From: an uncultured Nitrospirales bacterium
GTDB taxonomy: Bacteria > Nitrospirota > Nitrospiria > Nitrospirales > UBA8639
Direction: 5' to 3'
Length of the DNA: 64,000 bases
NCBI GenBank assembly: GCA_958295805.1
Contig: OY282373.1
Span: 1,955,001 to 2,019,000 of the forward strand
Under the pieces are notes generated by a model. That model made no database searches, was not told the DNA's origin, and saw only the letters and a program-made list of their open reading frames with translations. A program made the translations under genes and the position numbers. This document shows positions 54,026 through 63,413 of the stretch, in pieces (position 1 is the stretch's first letter; each line of letters opens with the position of its first letter).

Positions 54026-56239
54026 TTACTGACCTTGAACCTGGATTCGCGATAAATCACCAAAACTTGAGAACAGTTCATCGACCTGCCGCAATAACGA
54101 CAACCGATTCGCTCTTTTTTCAGGCTCCGGGGCATTCACCAGCACGCCTTCAAAGAACTGATCAATGGGACGTTTTAAGTCGATGAGTCGTTTCAAGGCT
54201 CCATGGTAATCGCCGGAGGCAAGGGACTGCTCCACGGCACGTCGAATCGTTTCGACGGCCTGATGCAAGGCACGTTCCGTTGGATGCGTCAAACGTTCTG
54301 CGTTGACGCCACTGCTTGCCCATGCTTCTTTTTCGACGATTCTGTGTGCTCGTTTGAATCCGATCAGTAAGGGATCAAATTCTTGTCGATTGGTAACCGC
54401 TTGCAAGGCGTCCATGCGTAAAAACAAATCCCGGAGGTCACCGTCGGCACCGTGCGGCCCGTGGATGATGCTTTCCACGACGTCTTCACGATAGCCGCAC
54501 ACGGTTCGACCATAAAATCTGAGCCGATCCAACAGAAAGCCAAGCACGGGCGAACGAGAAGCATCATTCCCTGCACGTTCACCCGCCGGCCGACTCGCGA
54601 CGTTGACCCCCTGCCGGTTCAGAAGCCCTTCAGCCTGCTGTAAGATTTCCCCAAGGTGAAGAGTCATCCCGGCTTCAACCACAATGCGAATGAGACCGAA
54701 CGCACTGCGGCGAAGGCCAAAGGGATCTTCCGAACCCGAAGGGACGATTCCAGCGTAGAAAAAAGCCGAGAGGGTATCGAGACGGTCGGCAATCGATAAT
54801 AATCGGCCCACGATGGTCTTGGGAACGTCATCATCCGGCGTCCTGGGTTGATAGTATTCGCCTATGGCTTCACACACTTCAACCGACTCGCCGTCGTGCG
54901 CCGCATACTTTTTTCCCATCACGCCTTGGAGGGCAGGAAATTCCCCAACCATCCCCGTCACCAGATCCGCCTTACATAAGAAGGCCGCTCGCTGACAGGC
55001 TTCCTTCACCTCCAGAACCCCGGCAGCCTGAGCAAGGGCTCCGACCAAAACAACGGTTCGTTCGGTCTTTTGGTATAAAGACCCCAATTTTTTGTGAAAC
55101 ACCACGCCATGAAGCTGAGGCACCCGTTCAGCCAGTTTCCCTTTTCGGTCTTCATGAAAGAAATATTGCGCATCCGCTAAACGGGCGGCTAAGACCCGTT
55201 CATTCCCCGCCCGAATCAACTCCATGTTTTTGACCTTCACGTTGGTGGGAGCCAGAAACCGAGGAAGCAGGTTTCGATTCTGATCCACGACCGAAAAAAA
55301 TCCCTGGTGCTCCTGCATGGAGGTAATCAGGACTTCCGGCGGCAAGGCAAGATAGCGTGCATCGAAGTTCCCGAGAAGAACATTGGGACATTCCAGGGAA
55401 AACACCGCCTGCTCAAGAAGTTCTTCCTGATTCGCCTGATACACGGATTCTTCGGACGAACGGGTAAGACGTTTGAGGCGTTGACGAAGGAGAGTCCGAC
55501 GCCGGCTGGGATCAACCACGACGCCGGCTCGTTCAAGAACGGCTTCATACTCTTCCGGCCGCTGTATTTCGAGTCCCTTCGTCGCCGTTTCGCCCGGCCT
55601 TTCCCTTGACGTGAATCGATGTCCCCATGACCGGGACCCGGACCGAACGCCGGCAACGTCGATCGATAAAACTTTCGTACCCATCAGCGCAATCAACCAG
55701 CGAATCGGTCGAGGATACCGAACGCCAGAAGCATTCCATCTCATGGTTTTGGGAAAGGTGAGTCGTTGAATGATGCCGGGAAGATGCTGGGTTAACACCC
55801 TGGCCGCGGACAACCCCGCTTCCCGTTTGACGGCACAAACGTAGATTCCCTTGGGAGTCGTTCGAGTCACCAGTTTGTTGACGGCCACGCCTTGAGCTTT
55901 CGCAAATCCCTCTGAGGCCTTGGTCGGCCGTCCTCGTGGATCAAAGGCCACGGTCTTGGGTGGACCCAATACTTCTTGAAACACCGACGTTTGCTTGAGA
56001 GCCAGGTCTTCGACGACCACCGAGAGGCGACGAGGGGTTCCAAACGATCGGACGCGGCCATGAGACAGGCGTTGATCCTCCAACAAGCGTTCCGTTAATT
56101 GAGCCAGTTGCGTCATGGCCGGCTGAATCATCTGCCACGGCAACTCTTCCGAGCCTATTTCCAACAGAAACGACGTGGTGGGCGAATGATTGTGCCGTTT
56201 CCCTGACACGCGGAGTTGAGACGGCCGTTTGGATGTCAT
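54026..56239 (-). CDS. glyS: Glycyl-tRNA synthetase, beta subunit
   Basis: 737 residues. Typical opening FLLEIGSEELPWQMIQPA and the tRNA-binding HD-like central region; C-terminal anticodon-binding helices. Forms the alpha2-beta2 enzyme with GlyQ, encoded three bases upstream. Confidence 0.95.
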   Translation of the reverse strand: MTSKRPSQLRVSGKRHNHSPTTSFLLEIGSEELPWQMIQPAMTQLAQLTERLLEDQRLSHGRVRSFGTPRRLSVVVEDLALKQTSVFQEVLGPPKTVAFDPRGRPTKASEGFAKAQGVAVNKLVTRTTPKGIYVCAVKREAGLSAARVLTQHLPGIIQRLTFPKTMRWNASGVRYPRPIRWLIALMGTKVLSIDVAGVRSGSRSWGHRFTSRERPGETATKGLEIQRPEEYEAVLERAGVVVDPSRRRTLLRQRLKRLTRSSEESVYQANQEELLEQAVFSLECPNVLLGNFDARYLALPPEVLITSMQEHQGFFSVVDQNRNLLPRFLAPTNVKVKNMELIRAGNERVLAARLADAQYFFHEDRKGKLAERVPQLHGVVFHKKLGSLYQKTERTVVLVGALAQAAGVLEVKEACQRAAFLCKADLVTGMVGEFPALQGVMGKKYAAHDGESVEVCEAIGEYYQPRTPDDDVPKTIVGRLLSIADRLDTLSAFFYAGIVPSGSEDPFGLRRSAFGLIRIVVEAGMTLHLGEILQQAEGLLNRQGVNVASRPAGERAGNDASRSPVLGFLLDRLRFYGRTVCGYREDVVESIIHGPHGADGDLRDLFLRMDALQAVTNRQEFDPLLIGFKRAHRIVEKEAWASSGVNAERLTHPTERALHQAVETIRRAVEQSLASGDYHGALKRLIDLKRPIDQFFEGVLVNAPEPEKRANRLSLLRQVDELFSSFGDLSRIQVQGQ

Positions 56240-56242
56240 AAG

Positions 56243-57139
56243 TCAGACGATTGGAGACGACGGCGCTCCGCGGTTTTTCAACAAGGGGAAGCCTAACCGT
56301 TCTCGTCTTTGAATATACGCCGTCGCGCATTCCCTCGCGAGTCCGCGGACGCGGCCGATGTATCCCGTTCGTTCCGCCACGCTCATCGCACCCCGCGCGT
56401 CAAGCACGTTGAACCAATGAGAGGTTTTCATACAATAATCATAAGCCGGCAACACCAGGTCCTGCCCCAGGAGCTTCCGACATTCTTCCTCACAGGACGT
56501 AAACATCGTCCGGAGCATCGCCACGTCCGCCGCCTGAAAATTATACTGAGAAAATTGAACCTCGGCGTCGTGGAAAAGGTCTCCATACGTCGTCTCCTCG
56601 GACCACTGAAGATCGTAGACCGTATCCACGTCCTGCAGATACATGGCAATGCGCTCGGTTCCATAGGTGAGTTCCACGGTCACCGGATCGAGGGGGTGTC
56701 CACCAGCTTCCTGAAAATAGGTGAATTGCGTGATTTCCATGCCATCCAGCCGCACTTCCCATCCAAGGCCCCACGCCCCCAGAGTCGGGGATTCCCAATC
56801 ATCCTGAATAAACTGCACGTCGTGTTTCCGCGGATTGATGCCCATGGTCGCAAGACTGTCCAGATACAACGACTGAACGTTCTCCACGCAAGGCTTGATG
56901 ACCACCTGATACTGATAATAATGCTGAAGACGATTCGGGTTGTCCCCGTATCGTCCGTCAGTGGGACGGCGACACGGCTCAACGTATGCCGCCCGCCAGG
57001 GTTCCGGCCCTAAGACGCGCAAAAACGTCGCAGGATTAAAGGTGCCGGCCCCTTTTTCCACGTCATACGGCTGGCAAATGATACAGTGTTGATTTGCCCA
57101 GAATTGATGAAGAGCGAGGATAAGATGCTGAACGGTCAC
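56243..57139 (-). CDS. glyQ: Glycyl-tRNA synthetase, alpha subunit
   Basis: 298 residues, full length. Class II catalytic subunit: motif-like [26 protein letters not shown] in two pieces, [15 protein letters not shown], and [18 protein letters not shown]. First gene of the glyQ-glyS pair. Confidence 0.96.
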   Translation of the reverse strand: MTVQHLILALHQFWANQHCIICQPYDVEKGAGTFNPATFLRVLGPEPWRAAYVEPCRRPTDGRYGDNPNRLQHYYQYQVVIKPCVENVQSLYLDSLATMGINPRKHDVQFIQDDWESPTLGAWGLGWEVRLDGMEITQFTYFQEAGGHPLDPVTVELTYGTERIAMYLQDVDTVYDLQWSEETTYGDLFHDAEVQFSQYNFQAADVAMLRTMFTSCEEECRKLLGQDLVLPAYDYCMKTSHWFNVLDARGAMSVAERTGYIGRVRGLARECATAYIQRRERLGFPLLKNRGAPSSPIV

Positions 57140-57223
57140 GGAAGTAGTTGCCGCTACGTCTGGCAGCGTATATTGACCTGATCAGGAAAAAGCCATAAAA
57201 ATTCAGCTAAAACGTGAAGTTGG

Positions 57224-57252
57224 AAAGTAACAACAAACCCCAGGAGTGTCAA
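57224..57252 (-). promoter_or_regulatory. Candidate glyQS promoter
   Basis: On the minus strand TTGACA (57247-57252), 17 bases, TACTTT (57224-57229). The start would be near 57216, about 77 nt before the glyQ ATG, inside the candidate small RNA region on the other strand. Confidence 0.4.
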
Positions 57253-57322
57253 GCACGTGTCAGTCCACCACTCTCGGCACGTGGAGAACCGTTGGACAAG
57301 GGATGACCCCGGAGAGGGCCGG

Positions 57323-57354
57323 CGCCCGTGGCGGTTTGCCCCGGGCGTTTTTTT
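57323..57354 (+). terminator. Strong intrinsic terminator
   Basis: Six plus three base-pair stem with a GGTTT loop and seven T, oriented on the plus strand. Confidence 0.75.
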
Positions 57355-57397
57355 CGACTCTCTCGATTTTCTGAACGGGATCAACCATTTTCCCGTT

Positions 57398-57862
57398 TCA
57401 AGATACTGATCGGGCTGGCTCCTGCACGACGATGATCCCGTTCATTCCTTGATGCCCCCTGATCGGACACCGGAAATGATACAGCCCGGGTGGCAAGGTC
57501 AACACCGCCTCAACGCGTTGCCCAGGAGCCAGCAACAGTCCTCGTTCAAGCTGCTCGACCGTCTCTCCCTCACCGCCCACCACGGCACCCCCACGCAGGG
57601 AAAACACAGTGGCCTGAAATCGATGGGGTTCCCGACCTTGATTTCTGACCACCAGATGCACGGATTGTCCCGCGGTCACGTCAACCCGCGTCGGGGTGAC
57701 CCGGAAGTCATCCAACGTAATCCACACCTCCTGGTCCTCGGAGGAACAGGCTCCGATGCCAAGCAACAAGAAACCAAGCAGGACGCTTCCGACTTTCCCA
57801 ACGATGGCGGCGTCTTGACACACGTTCCACGTGCCCCCGTTTATTTGACCACTCTGATACAC
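57398..57862 (-). CDS. Cupredoxin-like lipoprotein
   Basis: 154 residues. A hydrophobic N-terminus ends in a lipobox-like GIGAC followed by SS. The mature part is a cupredoxin fold (VTPTRVDVTAGQSVHLVVRN) with type-1 copper ligands visible as His in EPHRF and Cys-x5-His-x2-Met in CPIRGHQGM. Likely a membrane-tethered periplasmic copper electron carrier. The GTG at 57823 is an alternative start. Confidence 0.8.
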   Translation of the reverse strand: MYQSGQINGGTWNVCQDAAIVGKVGSVLLGFLLLGIGACSSEDQEVWITLDDFRVTPTRVDVTAGQSVHLVVRNQGREPHRFQATVFSLRGGAVVGGEGETVEQLERGLLLAPGQRVEAVLTLPPGLYHFRCPIRGHQGMNGIIVVQEPARSVS

Positions 57863-57936
57863 CGTGATAGAGTCCGATCTCTTTCACCCCGTCAGGCTGA
57901 CCGTTTCAGCATTGTTCCACGCGGTTCCCCCAGCCC

Positions 57937-58725
57937 ATGCTCAAACAAGTTCTCACCATTGCCGGATCCGATTCAGGTGGTGGGGCGGGAATCCAGGCTG
58001 ACTTGAAAGCCATGTCAGCAAACGGCACGTATGCCGCGTCGGCGATTACCTCGATTACGGCACAAAATACCCAGGGAGTCACGGCCATTTACGATCTCCC
58101 TGAGTCCATCGTTGAAGCTCAGATCGACGCCGTGTTTGATGATTTCGACGTCGCCGCGGTCAAAACCGGGATGCTGTCTTCTTCCTCGCTCACGGAACTC
58201 GTAAGTCGAAAGTTGCAACAATACCGCGCGTCTTGCGTGGTCGTCGACCCCGTCATGGTTTCCAAAAGCGGGCACGACCTATTACGACCCGACGCCGTTG
58301 AGTCGTTCAAACGCCATCTCATTCCCTTGGCCTACGTCGTCACTCCCAACGTCCACGAAGCCGAACGGTTAACGGGCCTGACGATTCGATCCTTGGCCGA
58401 CGCGAGACGTGCAGCAAAGGCCCTGCACCAGTTGGGCTGCCGGCACGTGCTCATCAAGGGCGGACACTTGTTCGAACGTCCCGCGACGGATCTGCTGTAC
58501 GACGGACGTTTTTTTCGCGTGTATCGGGGAGAATGGATCGACACCCCTCACACCCACGGCACGGGTTGCACCTATGCCGCCGCCCTTTCCGCTCACTTGG
58601 CCTTAGGCAAATCGCTGCCTGACGCGGTTGACGCAGCCAAACGGTACGTCACCGGTGCCATTCGTCACGGTCTGGCGATTGGTCGGGGGCATGGTCCGAC
58701 CCATCATTTTTATTTTCTCCCATGA
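57937..58725 (+). CDS. thiD: Hydroxymethylpyrimidine/phosphomethylpyrimidine kinase
   Basis: 262 residues, ribokinase fold. Sequential phosphorylation of HMP to HMP-PP for ThiE. Seen: [41 protein letters not shown], and the anion-hole [17 protein letters not shown]. The partner thiE lies at 20.5 kb, so thiamine genes are scattered. Confidence 0.95.
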   Translation: MLKQVLTIAGSDSGGGAGIQADLKAMSANGTYAASAITSITAQNTQGVTAIYDLPESIVEAQIDAVFDDFDVAAVKTGMLSSSSLTELVSRKLQQYRASCVVVDPVMVSKSGHDLLRPDAVESFKRHLIPLAYVVTPNVHEAERLTGLTIRSLADARRAAKALHQLGCRHVLIKGGHLFERPATDLLYDGRFFRVYRGEWIDTPHTHGTGCTYAAALSAHLALGKSLPDAVDAAKRYVTGAIRHGLAIGRGHGPTHHFYFLP

Positions 58726-58801
58726 ACGACGCCCACGCTCTTCTCGCCGACTGGACGCACGTCCCCCTTTCACCATCTCAACCCTCGACTCAGGCCCCCT
58801 G

Positions 58802-59272
58802 ATGACTGAGACACCGGCCAAGCTCAGCGAGGAACAGATCGAAGTCTTTCGGGTGCTCTATCCCTGGTACAAAGAAGAAGTCTTTCGCCGCAGGGAGCAC
58901 ATGATGCGCCTGACGGCCTTCGGCAGTGCGTTTCTGGTCCTGCTCCTCATCACGATTCTCGCGCTTTCTCCTCCGTATCCCATGGATCCCACCATCAAGG
59001 TGTTTGCCGTGACGGGAACAGCCCTCTTCTCGGCACTGTTCGTCTACCTCATTTTGCAACAACGAGACCGGCACCGGCTCGCCAAACAAACCTTGGTTGA
59101 GATGGAACGCGTCCTGGGCCTGTACCAAGAGGGACGGTACCTGGTGGGAAAAGCGTTGTACCCGGAAGAGTGGCAAACCACTTGGTTGAGCGACCGAAGC
59201 GTCACCGTTTACGTTGCCATGATGACGGTTTTGACGATTCTTGTCATCGCCTCGATTGTCAGCAAAAGTTGA
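58802..59272 (+). CDS. Small polytopic membrane protein (156 aa)
   Basis: 156 residues with three hydrophobic helices (AFLVLLLITILAL; VFAVTGTALFSALFVYLIL; VYVAMMTVLTILVIASIV). The soluble N-terminal segment contains VLYPWYKEEVFRRREHMM. No family recognised. Sits between thiD and the epimerase gene on the same strand. Confidence 0.5.
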   Translation: MTETPAKLSEEQIEVFRVLYPWYKEEVFRRREHMMRLTAFGSAFLVLLLITILALSPPYPMDPTIKVFAVTGTALFSALFVYLILQQRDRHRLAKQTLVEMERVLGLYQEGRYLVGKALYPEEWQTTWLSDRSVTVYVAMMTVLTILVIASIVSKS

Positions 59273-59324
59273 CCGGTCTCCATCACGGGTGTTCCGTTCG
59301 CCGGCACCATCCTCCGAATCTCTC

Positions 59325-60113
59325 ATGACGGCTCCCTCACGCGCGCCAGTCCCCCTTGTGATCCTCGGTACAGGATACGTCGGACGCTTTATCCATCAAG
59401 CCGCTCAGCATCATGGTCGCGTGGCGTTCGCAACGAGTCGCGCGCCCGACGCCCATCTCTCATTCGTGCAGCCTGACCGCCGCGTCTTGTACGATTTACT
59501 GAGGCCGGAAACCTGGCGTCACGTTCCAGCGCGTGCAGACGTCATCTGGTGTTTTCCCGCACTTCCCGAAGATGGTGCGACGCGTTTTGCTCAACGCATA
59601 ATTGATCGGGGAAGCCGGTTGGTCGTTCTGGGCAGCACGGCAGCGTTTCCCCCCGGCCTTTCCGACGTCATTGATGAACGCACGCCGATTGACCATTCGA
59701 TTCCCAGAGTGGCAGCCGAAGAACGTTTGCGAACCACGTTCGGAGCCATCATTCTCAGACTCGCGGGAATCTACGGACCGGACCGACACGTGTTTGATTG
59801 GATACGAAGAGGAAAAATTACCAATTCTCAGAAATTCGTCAATCTTGTTCACGCGGAAGACGCGGCGGAACTCTGCCTCCTCGCGTTGCAACGCGCGTCG
59901 CCTGGCTCAGCCTACATTGTGAGTGACGGTCAACCACGGCGTTGGACGGAGATTTGCCGGTTTGCCGAGGAGCGTTTTCAGATTCCTCTTCCGCCGCCGA
60001 TGACGACCGACGACGTCGGGAAACGTCTGTCGTCCAGGAAAATCCTGTCGGATTTCAAATACCGATTACGTCATCCGGATCTGTTCACGGCTCTCAGCAA
60101 TCTGGAATCCTGA
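59325..60113 (+). CDS. NAD(P)-dependent epimerase/reductase-like protein (atypical SDR)
   Basis: 262 residues. Rossmann opening VILGTGYVGRFI (GxGxxG) and a segment typical of sugar epimerases (ILRLAGIYGPDR; FVNLVHAEDAAELCLLAL). The YxxxK motif of classical SDRs is not obvious, so it resembles the YeeZ-like atypical group. Substrate unknown. Confidence 0.75.
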   Translation: MTAPSRAPVPLVILGTGYVGRFIHQAAQHHGRVAFATSRAPDAHLSFVQPDRRVLYDLLRPETWRHVPARADVIWCFPALPEDGATRFAQRIIDRGSRLVVLGSTAAFPPGLSDVIDERTPIDHSIPRVAAEERLRTTFGAIILRLAGIYGPDRHVFDWIRRGKITNSQKFVNLVHAEDAAELCLLALQRASPGSAYIVSDGQPRRWTEICRFAEERFQIPLPPPMTTDDVGKRLSSRKILSDFKYRLRHPDLFTALSNLES

Positions 60114-60134
60114 AGCCCAAAGGCCAAGACCGCG

Positions 60135-61811
60135 TCATTCGACGCTTGAGAGCGTCTCGAAAATCTCCTGATAGTGCTGAACGGTCCTCTCCCAGGAAAA
60201 CTTATCCAGCATTGACAATCCGTTCAGGATCATGGTTCCGTACTTCGTCTGATCGGTTTCGTAGAGTTCCAGCGCGTCTTGTAACGCGGTCGCGGCTTGT
60301 TCCACCATCGCTTGAAACACGGGAATCGTTGAACGTTCGGCGACTCGATCGTGCTGATGCGCACGATCAAAAATTTGTCGCCACCCCCGTTCCGTTTCTT
60401 TCGGTTTCACGTCCGGTTCCCGGTAGAGGAACCCGGTCGGCGGATCTGAAAGTTGATGATAGCGACCACTCAGTTTTTTCACCGTCGCAGTCAACGATTG
60501 TCCTGGATGGGGCACAATTTGCTGCACCAGCCCCCCCGTCGCCCGCGCCACGACCGGCGTGCCCACCGCATAGCCCTCAGTGGCACTCCCAAAGGGTTCA
60601 TAGAACGAACACATCACCATGAAAGACGCCCCGCGTTGCAATTCCCTGTAGCCGGATGCCATGCGAAACGGAAAGACCTTGACTTCCCCTTCCCGTTCTT
60701 CAGCCAACCTCCTGAGAAACGATAATCCTGCCTCTCCTTCATCACCGGGAATCGGCGTAAAGACGTACCGGGCTCGACCCACGGGGACGCGGAGAATCGC
60801 CGCAGCCGCCACGTCATATCCCTTCTGCCTGGCGTCATCGCGGCCGGAAAACAGAAACACCGGTCCTTCAAAATTCGTAAAGTCCAACGATCCCCAGGCG
60901 CGGGACGGCACGTAGTCCGTTAACGCTCGGATCATCTCCCGCCGACGTCGGCTCTTTTCTCGGAGAATCAGACGGCCGTTTCTCCGCGCGCCGCGGGTTC
61001 CGGCGACGGCGGGAAAATCACGCGGATGGAACGTGCCGTTATCAATGCCGCAAATCGTTTGCTTGCGAAACAGCTTTTGCAAATGCGGCGCAAAAATTTT
61101 GCGATGGATCGGCTCATGTTCCAATTCATGGGCAAACTGTTGAGAAACCGTACAGATCGGACCATCGAAAAAGCCGGCCATTTTCAAAAGGACGGTCCGT
61201 CCAGAAACTCGCCGAGTTGACACGGCTCGCCAAGCGTGGGCGCTGAGCTCAGCGTCGTATGAGTTATGCAGAGTGAGCAGACACGAAATTGACGACAAGC
61301 CGGGTTCCCGTTTGGCGGTCAACGCCGTACAGGCCGTTTCCCAATCCTGGAGACACAAAATCAGATCCCGCGTCACGTGTAATCCGACCAGTGCCTTCGG
61401 GACGGCTGCACAAAAAAACAGGGCATCCCGCTGGAGTTGACCCGGTCGCGTGGGATCAACGTACGGATTGCACGGAGCCTCGGGACTGGGCGGATCATCA
61501 CAGTCACACGGCGCGTTAAAAAATTCAGGTGAATCGATGAAATAGGTCGTATGCCCGTGAACGTCACGTTGCCATACCTCAAACCGATGCCTGGTCCGAC
61601 CAAATTCAAGGGCGCCGGCTATTCCGGTCGGACGGATCGATTCCAGGACGGTGGGCCGACATTTGACGATCTCCCGAAACAGCGGCGTGATCGTGAAACA
61701 ACGGCCCCGCCGTTGTTCAGCCATGCGTCTGGGCAGCACGCGCATGACGGCTGCCAATCCACCGAGGGGCGCACATTCGTTTTCAAAGGTCACGAAGATA
61801 ACCGTCTTCAT
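60135..61811 (-). CDS. Glycogen-synthase-like glycosyltransferase (GT-B)
   Basis: 558 residues. N-terminal ECAPLGGLAAVMRVLPRRM parallels the substrate loop (K/R-x-GGL) of GT5 synthases; the C-terminal nucleotide-binding half has SGRDDARQKGYDVAAAAI, CSFYEPFGSATEGYAVGTPVVARATGG. A long insert after the first third (SPEFFNAPCDCDDPPSPEAP) recalls eukaryotic-type or Gys-like glycogen synthases. Probably makes an alpha-glucan from a nucleotide sugar; donor and acceptor not proven. Confidence 0.82.
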   Translation of the reverse strand: MKTVIFVTFENECAPLGGLAAVMRVLPRRMAEQRRGRCFTITPLFREIVKCRPTVLESIRPTGIAGALEFGRTRHRFEVWQRDVHGHTTYFIDSPEFFNAPCDCDDPPSPEAPCNPYVDPTRPGQLQRDALFFCAAVPKALVGLHVTRDLILCLQDWETACTALTAKREPGLSSISCLLTLHNSYDAELSAHAWRAVSTRRVSGRTVLLKMAGFFDGPICTVSQQFAHELEHEPIHRKIFAPHLQKLFRKQTICGIDNGTFHPRDFPAVAGTRGARRNGRLILREKSRRRREMIRALTDYVPSRAWGSLDFTNFEGPVFLFSGRDDARQKGYDVAAAAILRVPVGRARYVFTPIPGDEGEAGLSFLRRLAEEREGEVKVFPFRMASGYRELQRGASFMVMCSFYEPFGSATEGYAVGTPVVARATGGLVQQIVPHPGQSLTATVKKLSGRYHQLSDPPTGFLYREPDVKPKETERGWRQIFDRAHQHDRVAERSTIPVFQAMVEQAATALQDALELYETDQTKYGTMILNGLSMLDKFSWERTVQHYQEIFETLSSVE

Positions 61812-62028
61812 ACAACCATTCGACTCGTGTTTCCGACGGGTTTCAGACCGGAGATGAGTGAGAGAACCTTGGAACAGCGGGAGAGAACGTGAACGGATTC
61901 AGTTGTGAAACCCTCAGCCCCGGGCGATTGAAGTCGCTCACTGAAGGAGAGGCTCACGTTGAGGGCAGGAGGTTTTGAAGAAACGCCGTGCGGCCTCGTC
62001 TTCGCACAAGGCCGCATCGACGTGTACA

Positions 62029-63033
62029 CTATTGCAACACGAAATGTCCGCGTCGATTCTGCTGCCAGCACTCCGGTTTGGATTCTCGACAAAAGGGTTT
62101 CTCTTTCCCGTAACTGACAATCCGGATTCTGGACGCTTCCACTCCGAGGTCGACCAAATAATCTTTCACGGCCTGGGCCCGACGTTTGCCTAATTCGACG
62201 TTATAGTCCGTCGTCCCACGTTCATCACAATGGCCTTCAACCAGGACGTTGGAATCTTTGTATGTCTCGTCAAGCAGTTTGGCGTTTTTTTCTAACACGG
62301 ATGCGGCGTCATCACGAATGGAATATTGATCAAAGCCGAAAAAGACGTGCTCCAACTTGCTGTCCACCTTCTCGACTTCAGGGACCGGCTCCTCCTGAGT
62401 CGGAGGTTCTTCAGGCACAATGTCGGACGAGGTTAATGTTTCGACGGCCGGTTCGGCTTCAACGATTGGTTCGGCTTCAACGATTGGTTCGGCTTCAACA
62501 ACTGGTTCGGCTTCGACGACTGGTTCGGCTTCAACGACTGGTTCGGCTTCGACGCCCTCCGTCGGCTCAACCGGACTCGCAACTTCAGGCGTATCAAGGA
62601 CGGGTTGAGGAGGTAATTCAGGAACATAGTCTGAGGCCGGGCCACGACTTCCCTTCGGAAATTCCAACGGCACTGTTGGAAGTGCTCGAGTCGGAGGAGT
62701 GGCTTCAAAAACGACTGCCTCAGACTCCACGTCAGGTAATTCAATTAATTCAGGCTCCACTTCCGGTAATTTCGGACTCTCAGGAAACGTCGGGCTGGGA
62801 GGGCTTTCCGGAATAAAATCTGATGAGCCGAATTCTTCGACGTTTATCATTTCCTCAACCATCGAATCCCCACTCCCCGTGTCATCCTCGCCGTCGGACT
62901 GTACTTGACGCTGCTCACGAACGTCCTCGGCACTCATGACCGCAGCACGTTTCGTCGTTTCACATGCGGAGAACGTCACAAGGAGCCCTAGGCCCACGAG
63001 GATAAGAGTCGCCGCATTTTTTACGTTGGACAT
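62029..63033 (-). CDS. pal: Pal-like OmpA-domain lipoprotein with EAEP repeats
   Basis: 334 residues. A lipoprotein signal ending LLVTFSAC precedes a long acidic, proline-rich spacer of about 180 residues with six 6-residue repeats (AEPVVE type). The C-terminal 110 residues are an OmpA-C peptidoglycan-binding domain (VEGHCDERGTTDYNVELGKRRA). It links the outer membrane to the cell wall. The spacer makes it longer than usual Pal proteins. GGAGC supports the start at 63033. Confidence 0.88.
   Translation of the reverse strand: MSNVKNAATLILVGLGLLVTFSACETTKRAAVMSAEDVREQRQVQSDGEDDTGSGDSMVEEMINVEEFGSSDFIPESPPSPTFPESPKLPEVEPELIELPDVESEAVVFEATPPTRALPTVPLEFPKGSRGPASDYVPELPPQPVLDTPEVASPVEPTEGVEAEPVVEAEPVVEAEPVVEAEPIVEAEPIVEAEPAVETLTSSDIVPEEPPTQEEPVPEVEKVDSKLEHVFFGFDQYSIRDDAASVLEKNAKLLDETYKDSNVLVEGHCDERGTTDYNVELGKRRAQAVKDYLVDLGVEASRIRIVSYGKEKPFCRESKPECWQQNRRGHFVLQ
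62450..62557. repeat. 18-bp tandem repeat in the pal spacer
   Basis: Six copies of GGTTCGGCTTCAACGATT-type units starting at 62450, 62468, 62486, 62504, 62522 and 62540, each coding for six residues of the EAEP spacer. Copy number could change by slippage without frameshift. Confidence 0.85.
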
Positions 63034-63413
63034 CCAAGCTGCTCCTTTCATCTCAACCCTTTTATCGCTCACGATCTAGCATACATGTTCTTGAGACAAT
63101 TGTCTCCCTCAATTTCCGACCATCACTCCATGACACGACGACAACGTTGACAATGGAATTGAGAAAAACAATTGATAAAGACAAAGGAATGGCAAAACGG
63201 ACGATTAGGATGATTATCTTGAATCTGGTGATCGCCTTTACTAATAAATTCTGCTTAACTTGTCAACATGTTTTCAGAAAATGCCTTTTGCACGCCTTCG
63301 ACTGAGTTCGGCTTGACGAAGGTTTTTTCAGGCCAGTATGATTCGACGCCTGCCACGTTCTTCATGCCGACGTTTCATGTGCTCAACGTTGTCGGATCAC
63401 GTCCATTGTTTGC
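63034..63413. other. Intergenic region between pal and the ABC ATPase gene
   Basis: 380 bases without a protein gene. It is AT-richer than its surroundings. Contains a minus-strand -35-like TTGACA at 63259-63264 pointing at pal and, on the plus strand, a terminator-like hairpin at 63295-63328. No plus-strand gene precedes that hairpin. Confidence 0.5.
63295..63328 (+). terminator. Terminator-like hairpin on the plus strand
   Basis: CCTTCG, 16-base loop, CGAAGG, then six T. It may end a short RNA transcribed from the pal upstream region or attenuate the following ABC gene. Confidence 0.4.

Larger units (their letters stand above)
57208..57354 (+). ncRNA. Candidate small RNA divergent from glyQ
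   Basis: A plus-strand unit without a gene. TTGACC (57173-57178), 17 bases, TAAAAA (57196-57201) gives a start near 57208. A strong hairpin (CGCCCG-GGC-loop-GCC-CGGGCG, 57323-57347) followed by seven T ends it near 57354. Nothing on the plus strand upstream needs this terminator. No match to a known RNA family was recognised. Confidence 0.45.

Noticed and set aside
62450-62557. Tandem repeats considered as a CRISPR array
   Set aside because: Units are contiguous 18-mers without spacers and code in frame for the Pal linker.
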